This document shows, piece by piece, positions 37,742 through 45,949 of a DNA stretch of 64,000 bases (position 1 is the stretch's first letter; each line of letters begins with the position of its first letter). Made by a program: the position numbers and the translations under genes. The notes beneath the pieces were generated by a model. That model worked only from the letters and a program-made list of their open reading frames with translations, searched no databases and was not told where the DNA came from. Source of the stretch: Salinimicrobium sp050750585 (lineage in GTDB: Bacteria; Bacteroidota; Bacteroidia; Flavobacteriales; Flavobacteriaceae); contig NZ_JBOJLM010000008.1 of the NCBI RefSeq assembly GCF_050750585.1, positions 62,001 through 126,000 on the forward strand. The letters are read 5' to 3'.

Positions 37742-37963
37742 TTAGTTGAAATGGTATTTTTGGAACCTCCCGGTATTTTCCATTCCAGCTGAAGTTCGGG
37801 TTTCTTCCCACATCACCATAGCCATGTCATCAACCAAAACAAATATAATATTAGGCTGCCCCTTCTTATAGAGTTCCTGCCCTACACCAGGAAAAGTGAC
37901 CAGGGCAAGAACAATCACAAGAGATAACAAACGAAAGTTCATAGTAAGGAGGTGGAAATTCAT
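37742..37963 (-). pseudogene. N-terminal remnant of a secreted sulfatase
   Basis: A 73-codon frame with signal peptide (MNFRLLSLVIVLALVTFPG, then Val-Gly-Gln) and the type I sulfatase start QPNIIFVLVDDM, whose two Asp bind calcium. It then loses frame: the next frame reads YGDVGRN, as expected after DDMG in sulfatases, and continues as NFSWNGKYREVPKIPFQ, which may derive from the other end of the gene. The Cys/Ser-x-Pro-x-Arg active site and the rest of about 450 residues are gone. It sits between GH109 and the GH2 gene on the same strand, so the ancestral locus probably handled a sulfated glycan. Confidence 0.75.
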
Positions 37964-38009
37964 CTGGTTGAAAGACTTCCATTTAAAATTCGTGAAACAT
38001 TAATAGTTT

Positions 38010-39488
38010 CTATTCAACAGATAACTGCTTACTCTTTTCTTTTCTATCTAAATTTCTTACTCCGGTCGTACCTCCGCCTTCCAAGGTCAGCGTTACGGGT
38101 TTGTTAGTTTTCCATGCGCCACGAGTAAAATCGGGCACTTCAATAGAATTAGATTTATTGGCTATAGACCATTCGCTAAGAGAAGTAATGCTACTCCAGG
38201 ACGCCGCATCATAAACATCCATATCCATGGGAAGGCCATTTCTAAGACAGTCAATCAACCTCCAGTCCATCATGAAATCCATACCTCCGTGACCACCAAC
38301 TTTTTTAGCCATTTCTCCAACTTTACGCACAATCTCGGGAGAATATTTTTCCTCAAGTTCTTTCATTTTATCTGCATCGGCGATGTCATGTCCAAAAGCG
38401 ATGTGCTTTAAAGGCCATTTTTGAGCAAAGCACTTTGTGCCACTCAACATGTGAATACGGGAATAGGGTCTTGGTGAGCTAATGTCATGCTGAATCATAA
38501 TGGTGCGCCCTTTATTCGTTTTGATAAGCTGAATATCCATATTTCCTCTCATATTGGCTCCAACAAATTGTTTCAAAGCGGGGTTTTCTTCAGCTTCCTC
38601 TTCAATTCTTTTGCTCAGGGTAAAATCATCACTCATAATAGAGGTGAGATAATCCATCTTATCTCCTCTATTAATATCCATAGCCTGGCAAATTGGACCT
38701 AAACCATGAGTAGGATATACGTTGGCATGCCGTTTATTTTCCTCAAGGCGCCAGTATTTGTCATAAGCACCATCGGTCATTTTATCATCCTGAGGTTTAT
38801 TAAAATGCCAGTAATCAAGATCGTGGATATAAGCACCTTCGCCATGTATAAGCTCTCCAAAAACACCCTGTCTTGCCATGTTGAGCGTCAATAACTCAAA
38901 GAAGTCATAGCAGCAGTTTTCAAGAATCACACAATGTTTTCGAGTTCTCTCAGAAGTTTCAACGATTTGCCAGCATTCTTCTAAGGTACGTGCAGTAGAA
39001 ACTTCAACAGCGGTATGCTTTCCGTTTTCCATAGCTTCAAGAGCAATGGGTATGTGCCATTCCCAGGAAGTAACAATATAAACCAGGTCAATATTATCAC
39101 TTTGACACATTTCTATGTAGCCTTTTTCTCCATTGACATATTCGGCTGCTTTTGGTAATCCGGCTTTCTGTAGGATTGTCTGCCCCCCATCAACAGCAGC
39201 CTGCCGTGTATCACAAAGCGCTGTAATTTCTACACCTTCAATAAAAGTCATTCTCTCTACTGCCCCTGCCCCACGGTCTCCAATCCCCACAATCCCAACT
39301 CGAACAGTATCCAGTGCAGGTGCAGCATAACCCGACATATTAAAATTCATAGCCGGCTGCCTGCTTGCAGCAGCTTTAATTTGCGTTAATTTCTCCTCGC
39401 TGGCACAGGATGTTAAAAATGCCCCAGTAGCAATAGCGCCCGATCCAAGGGCCATATTTCTTAAAAACGATCTTCGATCTGCACTCAT
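38010..39488 (-). CDS. GH109-family alpha-N-acetylgalactosaminidase (Gfo/Idh/MocA fold)
   Basis: 492 aa. Twin-arginine signal RRSFLRNMA (about 5-13) with a following hydrophobic stretch and Cys near residue 28 (LTSCAS), so exported folded with its cofactor and possibly lipidated. Rossmann domain VGIVGIGDRGAGAVERM (about 63-79), the family segments ENCCYDFFE (about 195-203) and YPTHGLGPICQAMDINRGD (about 258-276) are those I recognise from GH109 enzymes such as the Elizabethkingia blood-group-A enzyme. GH109 uses bound NAD+ in a redox-elimination mechanism to release terminal alpha-GalNAc. Not every related Gfo/Idh/MocA protein has this activity, but the AgaS-type operon nearby supports it. 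First gene of the leftward glycosidase arm. Confidence 0.85.
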   Translation of the reverse strand: MSADRRSFLRNMALGSGAIATGAFLTSCASEEKLTQIKAAASRQPAMNFNMSGYAAPALDTVRVGIVGIGDRGAGAVERMTFIEGVEITALCDTRQAAVDGGQTILQKAGLPKAAEYVNGEKGYIEMCQSDNIDLVYIVTSWEWHIPIALEAMENGKHTAVEVSTARTLEECWQIVETSERTRKHCVILENCCYDFFELLTLNMARQGVFGELIHGEGAYIHDLDYWHFNKPQDDKMTDGAYDKYWRLEENKRHANVYPTHGLGPICQAMDINRGDKMDYLTSIMSDDFTLSKRIEEEAEENPALKQFVGANMRGNMDIQLIKTNKGRTIMIQHDISSPRPYSRIHMLSGTKCFAQKWPLKHIAFGHDIADADKMKELEEKYSPEIVRKVGEMAKKVGGHGGMDFMMDWRLIDCLRNGLPMDMDVYDAASWSSITSLSEWSIANKSNSIEVPDFTRGAWKTNKPVTLTLEGGGTTGVRNLDRKEKSKQLSVE

Positions 39489-39900
39489 AATAGATATTTT
39501 TTATTTCTTGTTGATTTTCTCTTCTGAAGAATGGTTAATTAAGGATGAAACCTGATTCTCAAAAATATAAAAAAGTATTAAAATATTCGATAATGAAAGT
39601 TAAAATTTCATTTTAATAAGAAAATTAAAAGAATAAAATTTTCGTTACCTTATTTAAAGCTTAAAGATTATCTAGTTTTCTGAATGCTTAGCCGTACTAA
39701 GCGACCGTTTATCTCTGCAGAATCGCAAAAGTCTTCCAGGACAATTTTCCTGACTTAGTTTTTTAAGCTTACAAATTGGGTGCGCTTTATTGGCCCATTT
39801 TATGGGGTGTCAAAAATGACATTTTTGGAGCCTATATTTCTCCAACCTGTATGTACGTATTTGATACAGCGAAAAAAAGGATAACATTAATCGGGATCCT
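39489..39900. other. Non-coding region upstream of GH109
   Basis: AT-rich; no intact gene. The minus strand at 39560-39567 reads TATTTTTG, an exact TAnnTTTG match about 72 bp upstream of the GH109 start, but such matches are common in AT-rich DNA. A dispersed palindrome sits at 39808. The rest shows nothing recognisable and may include decayed upstream parts of the GH20-like remnant that follows. Confidence 0.4.
39808..39830. repeat. Dispersed 23-bp palindrome, copy 2
   Basis: GGTGTCAAAAATG, one base, CATTTTTGGAGCC: left arm exact, right arm with a G for A near its end. It lies upstream of the GH20-like remnant. Confidence 0.6.
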
Positions 39901-40194
39901 ATCCCGACATTAGATTATGTAAAGAGTATGATCAAAACACTTTCAGATTACCAACTGAATTTCATAAACCTTTACAACGAGCATACCCTCCGCTATGAAA
40001 AATTTGCCGATATCGCACCTCCTGATGCCTTTACTCCTGCAGATATTACTGGTTTATAGAAATTTGCTGCTCCATATCACGTCACCATTTTTAGTAACCA
40101 GCAGACATTTGGACATATGGAAGAGATCCTGAAAATTCCCTTTTACAACAAAATCGCCGACAATAAATGGAATTTATATTTCAGGCTGCCTTGA
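39901..40194 (+). pseudogene. Remnant of a GH20-like glycosidase
   Basis: A single frame translates as TLDYVKSMIKTLSDYQLNF, INLYNEHTLRYEKFADIAPP, a stop TAG (about 40057), then KFAAPYHVTIFSNQQTFGHM and EEILKIPFYNKIAD before a final stop at 40192-40194. The pattern of a barrel strand with conserved N-L-Y-x-E-H-T and x-x-N-Q-Q-T-F-G-H-M resembles the catalytic domain start of a GH20-like hexosaminidase family. Both the N-terminus and the catalytic Asp-Glu region are missing. It is on the plus strand, opposite to both flanking genes. Family assignment is tentative; its broken state is clear. Confidence 0.65.
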
Positions 40195-40337
40195 AAATCA
40201 TGGGAAATGGTCCTTGATTTTTAAGACAGCTTTTTTATTGTTACAGGTCTATCTTCCATCTGAAAAACGAGTGAGTTCTTCAGCAGAAAAAAATTAACTA
40301 TTTTGAGATTAGATGAAAAAAAAATAATGAGGCTAAC

Positions 40338-42710
40338 TTACTCAATCGTAATTTTGCTAACAGGCATACCTTCTGCTGTAGCCTCAATGGTTATAGGGGC
40401 TTTGAATTCTTTTGTTCTTAAAAGGATCGTGGCAATTCCGGCTTCGGCATTTATGGGGTTCTGCCCTACTAGTTGGGAATTTTCTCCGGAAATGATCTCA
40501 AAAGTCACCGGCAAAGTGGAATTATGAACCAATGATCCGTTTGCATCAAGAATTTTAGCATAGATAAAAACTACATCTGAAGTCTCCCGTGCAATCTCCT
40601 TTCCGGAAATATCTACCGAAAGTGCCATTTTTGACACCTCTCCCGGCGTGCGTACTAAATGTGTGGCGACTTCTTTCCCATCAATGAAACCAACAGCTTT
40701 TAATTCCCCCGGAACAAATTCAGGAATCGAAAAAGTGTACGGCGGATACCATAATTCATCTGAAAAGGACGTGAGTTCAGGTTCCTTTTTTTCTATCAGT
40801 TCGCCATTTAGGTATAAAGCCACTTCTTCAGCATTGCTGTATACAGTGATATCTGTGGTGGAATTGGGTTGCCAGTAATTTGCGATGTATACCATAGGTT
40901 CGGAAAAATTCCCCTGATATGGCGGCTTCTGACTCTTATAAAAGTAGTAACTAAACTTTGGGATCCTGAAAATATCTGAAATTCCTGAAGCTTCAAGATC
41001 ATCGGCATAACCGCGATTATAATCGAACATGAGCCAGTTTGACATTCCAATGGTTTGTTCGCCTTTTAAGTTAGAATTTGTGGCTTCCTGATAATTCAGT
41101 GCCTGCTGTAAAAGCCTTTTTTCACCGGCAGTTCTCAGCTGCCTGCTGGTTCGCTCCTCTTCCTTAAGATCGCCAAAAGCTTTCTGGTTAAAACCGGCAT
41201 TTTGAGCGTAATATTCCCAATCACCGTATTCAGCAATTAAAATAGGTCGGTTGGGTTCGTTGTAGTCATTCCAGTAAGTCGGCGGTTTTGCATGCTGGCG
41301 TGCAGGGATAAAAAGGTCGTAAGAAGGGTGATCTATCCAGCCGGCACTAAAAGTATTGTCGTAAGGCAGTTCGGCTTTAAGGATTTTATTGGCTTCCACC
41401 ATAAATGCTTCGGTCATCCCCGATTCATTCAGGGAATTCTCCCAAAAAATAACGCTGGGATAATTGCGGTCCCTGCGCACCATGTCTTTAACATCCTGCA
41501 GCGCATTTTCAGCAAATGTTCCTTCCTCAAAATACTGCCAGCCGGGAATGGCATTCATCACCAGCAAGCCCAGCTCATCACAGGCTTTCAAAAATGCCGT
41601 GGCATGTGGGTAATGCGAAAGCCGCACAAAGTTGAAACCTGCCTCCTTGATCTTATACGCATCGCGATAATTGGCTTCGTCAGAAATAGCGTAACCCACG
41701 TAGGGATATTCCTGGTGGCGGTTGGTGCCATTGATGAACAATTCCTGGCCGTTGAGATAAAATGCGTTTCCGGTAAGTTCGATCTTTCTAATCCCGGTGG
41801 TGATGGCCTGCCGGTCTATAACTTCTTCGCCTTCCAGAACTTCAACCTCCAACTGGTATAAATTTGGATGGGAAGGGCTCCAAAGCTTCGGGTCTTCTAC
41901 GGAAACTTCAGCCGTAAAATGTTCATCCCGGCCAGAAGCCAGTTTTTTCTGAGGTGTCAAAAATGTCATTTTCACGCCTTCTTTCGAAGTAAAAATGGCA
42001 CGCACTTTCAGTTTTTTTTCAGCTTCAGCATCATTGACAACATGCACTTTCACAAATCCGGAAGCTTTTTCCGAAGAAATGCTATCGAAATGCACTAAAA
42101 TTCCGCCGCCGTTCACCTCTTTTGCATAAACAGGATCTGAAATATGTACCAGATTGGTCTTTATGAGCTGTACGTTTCGATAAATGCCGCCATAAAGGTT
42201 GAAATCGAGATCGGCCAGCGGTTTACCGGGAGGAATGGTGGCGTCATCAACATTAATGACCTCTACTTGTATGCTGTTTTGGGAATTATTCTTCAAAAAA
42301 GGCGTTGCGTCGACAGTAAAAGGGAGATATCCGCCTGTGTGGGTCTTTACCAGAGAATCATTGATGCTCACATGCGCCTCCTGCATTACCCCTTCAAAAT
42401 GGAAAAACCACTTCTCATTTTTGGCCTTTTCAACAGGAAATTCTTTGCGATAAATTGATTTTCCCTGCCACTGGTCATTCACCACCAAAGGCTCAATCTT
42501 TACAGAATGAGGCAAAACCACCTCTTCTACAGATCTTTCTGTTAATACTGAAGGATCTTCGCGGTAAAATTTCCAGTTGTTGTTAAAGTTGATGACCTGC
42601 CGGGGAAGCTTCTGCTGTGCCCCTACTTTTTTGGAAGGAGGTAGGGACTCGCAACCAAAAAAAGTAAGGGATAAACAAACTAAAATGATAAATTTTAACT
42701 GTTGTTTCAT
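40338..42710 (-). CDS. GH2 beta-galactosidase-like lipoprotein
   Basis: 790 aa from ATG 42710, chosen because it begins a type II signal peptide with lipobox FFGC; ATG 42740 adds ten residues. Domains: jelly-roll sugar-binding domain (about 40-200), Ig-like domain (about 205-310), GH2 barrel (about 315-590) with NGTNRHQEYPYVGYA, RLSHYPHATAFLKACDELGL, acid/base region WENSLNESG (the usual NE pair) and likely nucleophile in ILIAEYGDWEYY, then beta-rich DUF4982-like and bacterial Ig-like ends (about 620-790). It probably removes beta-linked galactose or a related sugar. A decayed paralogue of its 3' end lies at 17773-18040. It stands between the broken GH20-like fragment and the galactose regulator. 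Confidence 0.87.
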   Translation of the reverse strand: MKQQLKFIILVCLSLTFFGCESLPPSKKVGAQQKLPRQVINFNNNWKFYREDPSVLTERSVEEVVLPHSVKIEPLVVNDQWQGKSIYRKEFPVEKAKNEKWFFHFEGVMQEAHVSINDSLVKTHTGGYLPFTVDATPFLKNNSQNSIQVEVINVDDATIPPGKPLADLDFNLYGGIYRNVQLIKTNLVHISDPVYAKEVNGGGILVHFDSISSEKASGFVKVHVVNDAEAEKKLKVRAIFTSKEGVKMTFLTPQKKLASGRDEHFTAEVSVEDPKLWSPSHPNLYQLEVEVLEGEEVIDRQAITTGIRKIELTGNAFYLNGQELFINGTNRHQEYPYVGYAISDEANYRDAYKIKEAGFNFVRLSHYPHATAFLKACDELGLLVMNAIPGWQYFEEGTFAENALQDVKDMVRRDRNYPSVIFWENSLNESGMTEAFMVEANKILKAELPYDNTFSAGWIDHPSYDLFIPARQHAKPPTYWNDYNEPNRPILIAEYGDWEYYAQNAGFNQKAFGDLKEEERTSRQLRTAGEKRLLQQALNYQEATNSNLKGEQTIGMSNWLMFDYNRGYADDLEASGISDIFRIPKFSYYFYKSQKPPYQGNFSEPMVYIANYWQPNSTTDITVYSNAEEVALYLNGELIEKKEPELTSFSDELWYPPYTFSIPEFVPGELKAVGFIDGKEVATHLVRTPGEVSKMALSVDISGKEIARETSDVVFIYAKILDANGSLVHNSTLPVTFEIISGENSQLVGQNPINAEAGIATILLRTKEFKAPITIEATAEGMPVSKITIE

Positions 42711-42791
42711 ACAGCAGTTTATAAATGTAAATATTACCATTATTTCTGAAATTAAAAAATATTTTTAGAAAAATTTCTTCTGAAGGATTGT

Positions 42792-43517
42792 TTAGAAAAC
42801 GCCAAAATCACTTCCGCCTTTTATGAGGTCGCTGTAGCGCTGGTGATCGAACTTGTAGAGAAATGCGCCACGTTTTGAAGTAGATTTATCTTTCTCGTCA
42901 AGCTTTACCAGCACATTATGGGAGAACACTTTTTTGCGGAAGTTCCGGGTATCGAGCTCCCTTTGAAAAATAGCCTCATAAACACTTTGAAGCTGCGGGA
43001 TTGTGAATTTTTCGGGAAGTAATTCAAAGCCCAATGGTTGGTACCGGGCTTTATTTTTAAGTTTTTCAAGAGCGTCGGCAACCATTTGTTCATGATCGAG
43101 CACCAAAGGAGGTAGATCGTTCACATCATGCCACACCGCTCCATGTTCTTTTACCAGCTCTTTATCGTATTCATTGAGCCTGATGAGGGCATATTGCCCC
43201 ACCGAGATACACCTGTAACCGGGATCTCTGTCTACAGCACCATACACCTTCAGCTCTTCCATGTAGACCTCTTTGAGGTCTGTGATCTCCTCGAGCACCC
43301 TTTCGGCAGCAGCCGAAACATCTTCATCAAGCTTCACAAAACTCCCAATGAGCGACCACTGCCCTTCTAAAGGCGAAACCCTCCTTTTAAACAGCAACAG
43401 CTTTAAACTTCCGGCATCAAAGCCAAAGATGATACAGTCTGTCGCCACCAACATCTTCTCGCTTTGTTCATAGAACTTTCTCGTGACAGCCGGCAGGCCC
43501 TCTTTCTCTTCGTACAT
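42792..43517 (-). CDS. Nudix-domain transcriptional regulator (NrtR/AraR-like) of galactose genes
   Basis: 241 aa. N-terminal Nudix domain (about 20-150): the Nudix box region reads GSFVKLDEDVSAAAERVLEE, where the catalytic Arg-Glu of active hydrolases (REUxEE) is replaced by Glu-Arg, suggesting loss of hydrolysis. The C-terminal part (about 165-235; FTIPQLQSVYEAIFQRE, FRKKVFS) is the winged helix of the NrtR family. In Bacteroidota such proteins are known as sugar-pathway regulators (AraR for arabinose). Divergent from galK with a palindrome over the galK promoter, so it most likely controls galactose genes with a sugar as effector. Effector is inferred. Confidence 0.85.
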   Translation of the reverse strand: MYEEKEGLPAVTRKFYEQSEKMLVATDCIIFGFDAGSLKLLLFKRRVSPLEGQWSLIGSFVKLDEDVSAAAERVLEEITDLKEVYMEELKVYGAVDRDPGYRCISVGQYALIRLNEYDKELVKEHGAVWHDVNDLPPLVLDHEQMVADALEKLKNKARYQPLGFELLPEKFTIPQLQSVYEAIFQRELDTRNFRKKVFSHNVLVKLDEKDKSTSKRGAFLYKFDHQRYSDLIKGGSDFGVF

Positions 43518-43571
43518 TAACAGTGATATTACTTACTACAAAAAAACCATTTTTTTTCGGATTAAAAAATG

Positions 43572-43588
43572 ATTGTACGATATACAAT
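43572..43588. promoter_or_regulatory. Candidate operator of the Nudix regulator
   Basis: ATTGTA, five bases, TACAAT: a perfect inverted repeat lying just upstream of the galK -7 box, 54 bp beyond the regulator start and 34 bp before the galK start. Position across the promoter suits repression. Binding is inferred. Confidence 0.6.
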
Positions 43589-43591
43589 TAT

Positions 43592-43599
43592 TAACTTTG
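43592..43599 (+). promoter_or_regulatory. galK-galT promoter, -7 box
   Basis: TAACTTTG is an exact TAnnTTTG element; a TTG at 43573-43575 inside the palindrome is at about the right distance for the -33 element. Predicted leader is about 15-20 nt before the GTG start. Confidence 0.6.
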
Positions 43600-43621
43600 A
43601 GAAAATTAAATTTTCAGCATT

Positions 43622-44782
43622 GTGAAAAATATAACGGAAGATACCGTACCAGAACCTTTCAGAAATTTTAAAAAAAAATTCACGGTATATGCCCCCGGCA
43701 GGATCAATCTTATTGGTGAGCATACAGACTATAACAATGGTTTTGTGCTGCCTACAGCAATAGATAAGACCATTAAACTGCACTTTAGAGCCAACCACTC
43801 TCCCTACACCTGCAACGTGTACAGCAAAACTTACCAGAAATACTTAAAATTTGATCTCCGGCAGATCTCCAGAAGTGATGAAGAGTGGGAAAATTACATC
43901 TTAGGGGTGGTCAACGAAATACAGAAACTGGGGGAATATCCCGAAGGTTTTGATTGCATTATTGAAAGTGATCTACCCGTGGGTGCCGGCATAAGTTCTT
44001 CTGCTGCGCTGGAATGTGGAGTGGCCTTTGGCCTGAACGAACTCTTTCACCTCGATCTTTCCCGCCAGGCCATAGCCGAGCTTTCGAGGAATGCCGAACA
44101 CAATTATGTGGGCACAAAATGCGGGATTATGGATCAATATTCTTCGATTCTAAGTAAAGAGGGACATCTTATCTTGCTCGACTGCCGCAATCTTGAAGCT
44201 ACTTATATTCCGGCCGATTTTGAAGGCCACAAACTGCTGCTTTTAAATACAGGAGTGTCACACAGCCTTGCCTCGAGCGAATACAACACCCGCAGAAAGG
44301 AATGTGAGGAGGCCGTAAAATTCATAAACCAAAGATACCCCGAAGTTGCCTCGCTTAGAGACGTCAACCTGGCACGCCTGGCCGAATTTAAAGACACCCT
44401 GCCCGAGCTGCTTTACACCCGGGCCCATTATGTGGTTTCAGAAAACGAAAGAGTGCTTAAGGCTGTAGAAGCTATGAAGCAAAAAGACCTCGAACAATTT
44501 GGGCTGCTCATGTACCAGTCTCACAAGGGCTTGCGCGACGAATACCAGGTGAGCTGTAAAGAACTGGATTTTCTGGTAGATCTCACTACCGAATATGCTC
44601 CGGTTAAAGGTGCCAGGATGATGGGCGGCGGCTTTGGTGGCTGTACCATCAATTTAATTGAAGAAAACGCAATTGAAGAGTTTATAAAAATTGCTTCGGA
44701 AGCATATCAAAAGGAATTCAACATCACTCCTGAAGCTATAGTCGTATCACCCGAACAGGGTACCTACCTCATCAAAAATTAA
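43622..44782 (+). CDS. galK: Galactokinase
   Basis: 386 aa GHMP kinase, phosphorylating galactose to galactose-1-phosphate (Leloir pathway). Motif 1 GRINLIGEHTDYNNG (26-40) is the galactokinase signature; motif 2 PVGAGISSSAALE (about 118-130) is the ATP loop; motif 3 MGGGFGGCTI (about 337-346). The start is GTG 43622, supported by the promoter position and by the GRINLIGEHTD distance from the N-terminus. Five bases before galT on the same transcript; divergent from the Nudix regulator. Confidence 0.97.
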   Translation: MKNITEDTVPEPFRNFKKKFTVYAPGRINLIGEHTDYNNGFVLPTAIDKTIKLHFRANHSPYTCNVYSKTYQKYLKFDLRQISRSDEEWENYILGVVNEIQKLGEYPEGFDCIIESDLPVGAGISSSAALECGVAFGLNELFHLDLSRQAIAELSRNAEHNYVGTKCGIMDQYSSILSKEGHLILLDCRNLEATYIPADFEGHKLLLLNTGVSHSLASSEYNTRRKECEEAVKFINQRYPEVASLRDVNLARLAEFKDTLPELLYTRAHYVVSENERVLKAVEAMKQKDLEQFGLLMYQSHKGLRDEYQVSCKELDFLVDLTTEYAPVKGARMMGGGFGGCTINLIEENAIEEFIKIASEAYQKEFNITPEAIVVSPEQGTYLIKN

Positions 44783-44787
44783 TATTC

Positions 44788-45828
44788 ATGTCTGAAGATT
44801 TCAATACTCATCCTCACAAAAGGTATAATATTTTAACAGGAGAATGGATCCTGGTGTCTCCCCACCGCACCAAAAGGCCCTGGCAGGGGCGACTTGAGAA
44901 AGTGGCTGAAGAAAAAAGGCCTTCTTATGACGCCGACTGCTTTCTTTGCCCCGGAAATAAAAGGGCTAGCGGCGACACGAATCCAGATTATGTAGAGCCT
45001 TATACTTTTCGGAACGACTTTTCTGCTTTATTACCGGGAGGCCCACAGGAAGACTTTGAAGATGGATTGTTAAAGGCAAGTTCTGAAACAGGCCTTTGCC
45101 GGGTAGTTTGTTTTTCCCCCGATCATTCCCTCACGCTGCCCGTAATGGAGACAGAAGATGTTATTAAGGTCATACAAAAATGGAAAGAAGAATATGCCGA
45201 CCTTGGTAGCCGGGAAGATATTAATCACGTGATGATCTTCGAGAATAAGGGTGACATGATGGGTTGTAGCAATCCGCACCCGCATGGGCAAATATGGGCC
45301 CAGCTTTCTGTTCCGGTAGAAGTACAAAAAAAGACCGAACATCAGAAAAAATACTGGGAACGCAATAAGAGAAGCCTTTTAGGAGACTACCTTGAGCAGG
45401 AATTAAAATTAGAAGAAAGGATCGTCATTAAAAATGAGCATTTTGTTGCCCTTGTGCCCTACTGGGCAATTTGGCCTTACGAAACCATGATCATCCCACG
45501 GCGGCAAATGCAACATATTGGCCAGCTTACTGCGGAAGAGGAAAAAGCTTATGCAGAGATCCTGAAACAGCTCACCATAAAATACGACAACCTGTTTCAA
45601 ACCTCTTTCCCCTACTCTTCGGGAATCCATCAACAGCCCACAAACAACAGCGATTATCCCGAATGGCATTTCCACATGTCTTTCTATCCCCCGCTGTTAA
45701 GATCTAAAACCGTAAAGAAATTCATGGTGGGATATGAACTCTTTGCCGGCCCGCAGAGGGACATCACTGCTGAACAGGCTGCAGAAACACTTAGGGAACT
45801 TCCCGAAAAACACTATACGCAGGAATAG
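44788..45828 (+). CDS. galT: Galactose-1-phosphate uridylyltransferase
   Basis: 346 aa. It exchanges UMP between UDP-glucose and galactose-1-phosphate. Seen: zinc-site Cys51-x-x-Cys54 in CFLCPGN, the nucleophile His166 in SNPHPHGQIW (same number as in E. coli GalT), and the C-terminal PEWHFHMSFYPP (about 291-302) with further conserved His. Standard length for the class I enzyme. It follows galK by 5 bp. No galE is present in the window, so UDP-galactose epimerase must be encoded elsewhere. A palindrome begins immediately after its stop codon. Confidence 0.97.
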   Translation: MSEDFNTHPHKRYNILTGEWILVSPHRTKRPWQGRLEKVAEEKRPSYDADCFLCPGNKRASGDTNPDYVEPYTFRNDFSALLPGGPQEDFEDGLLKASSETGLCRVVCFSPDHSLTLPVMETEDVIKVIQKWKEEYADLGSREDINHVMIFENKGDMMGCSNPHPHGQIWAQLSVPVEVQKKTEHQKKYWERNKRSLLGDYLEQELKLEERIVIKNEHFVALVPYWAIWPYETMIIPRRQMQHIGQLTAEEEKAYAEILKQLTIKYDNLFQTSFPYSSGIHQQPTNNSDYPEWHFHMSFYPPLLRSKTVKKFMVGYELFAGPQRDITAEQAAETLRELPEKHYTQE

Positions 45829-45856
45829 GTTGTCAAAAAAGGCATTTTTGGCACCT
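45829..45856. repeat. Dispersed palindrome, copy 3, immediately after galT
   Basis: GGTTGTCAAAAAAGGCATTTTTGGCACC in two parts: left arm TGTCAAAAA, right arm TTTTTGGCA, with one G:C to A:T-type difference per arm from the consensus. It abuts the galT stop codon and precedes the true terminator by about 45 bp. Confidence 0.55.
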
Positions 45857-45900
45857 ATCTTCAGCTTCATCCATTTCAATTTCTGAAGCACCAGAATAAA

Positions 45901-45924
45901 AAAGACCGTCGTTTGACGGTCTTT
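45901..45924. terminator. Bidirectional terminator between galT and the symporter gene
   Basis: GACCGTC, loop GTTT, GACGGTC with an A-tract on the left and T-tract on the right, so it can stop transcription from galT and from the convergent symporter gene. Confidence 0.9.
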
Positions 45925-45949
45925 TTTATTTATAAACTTCCGAAGAGAC

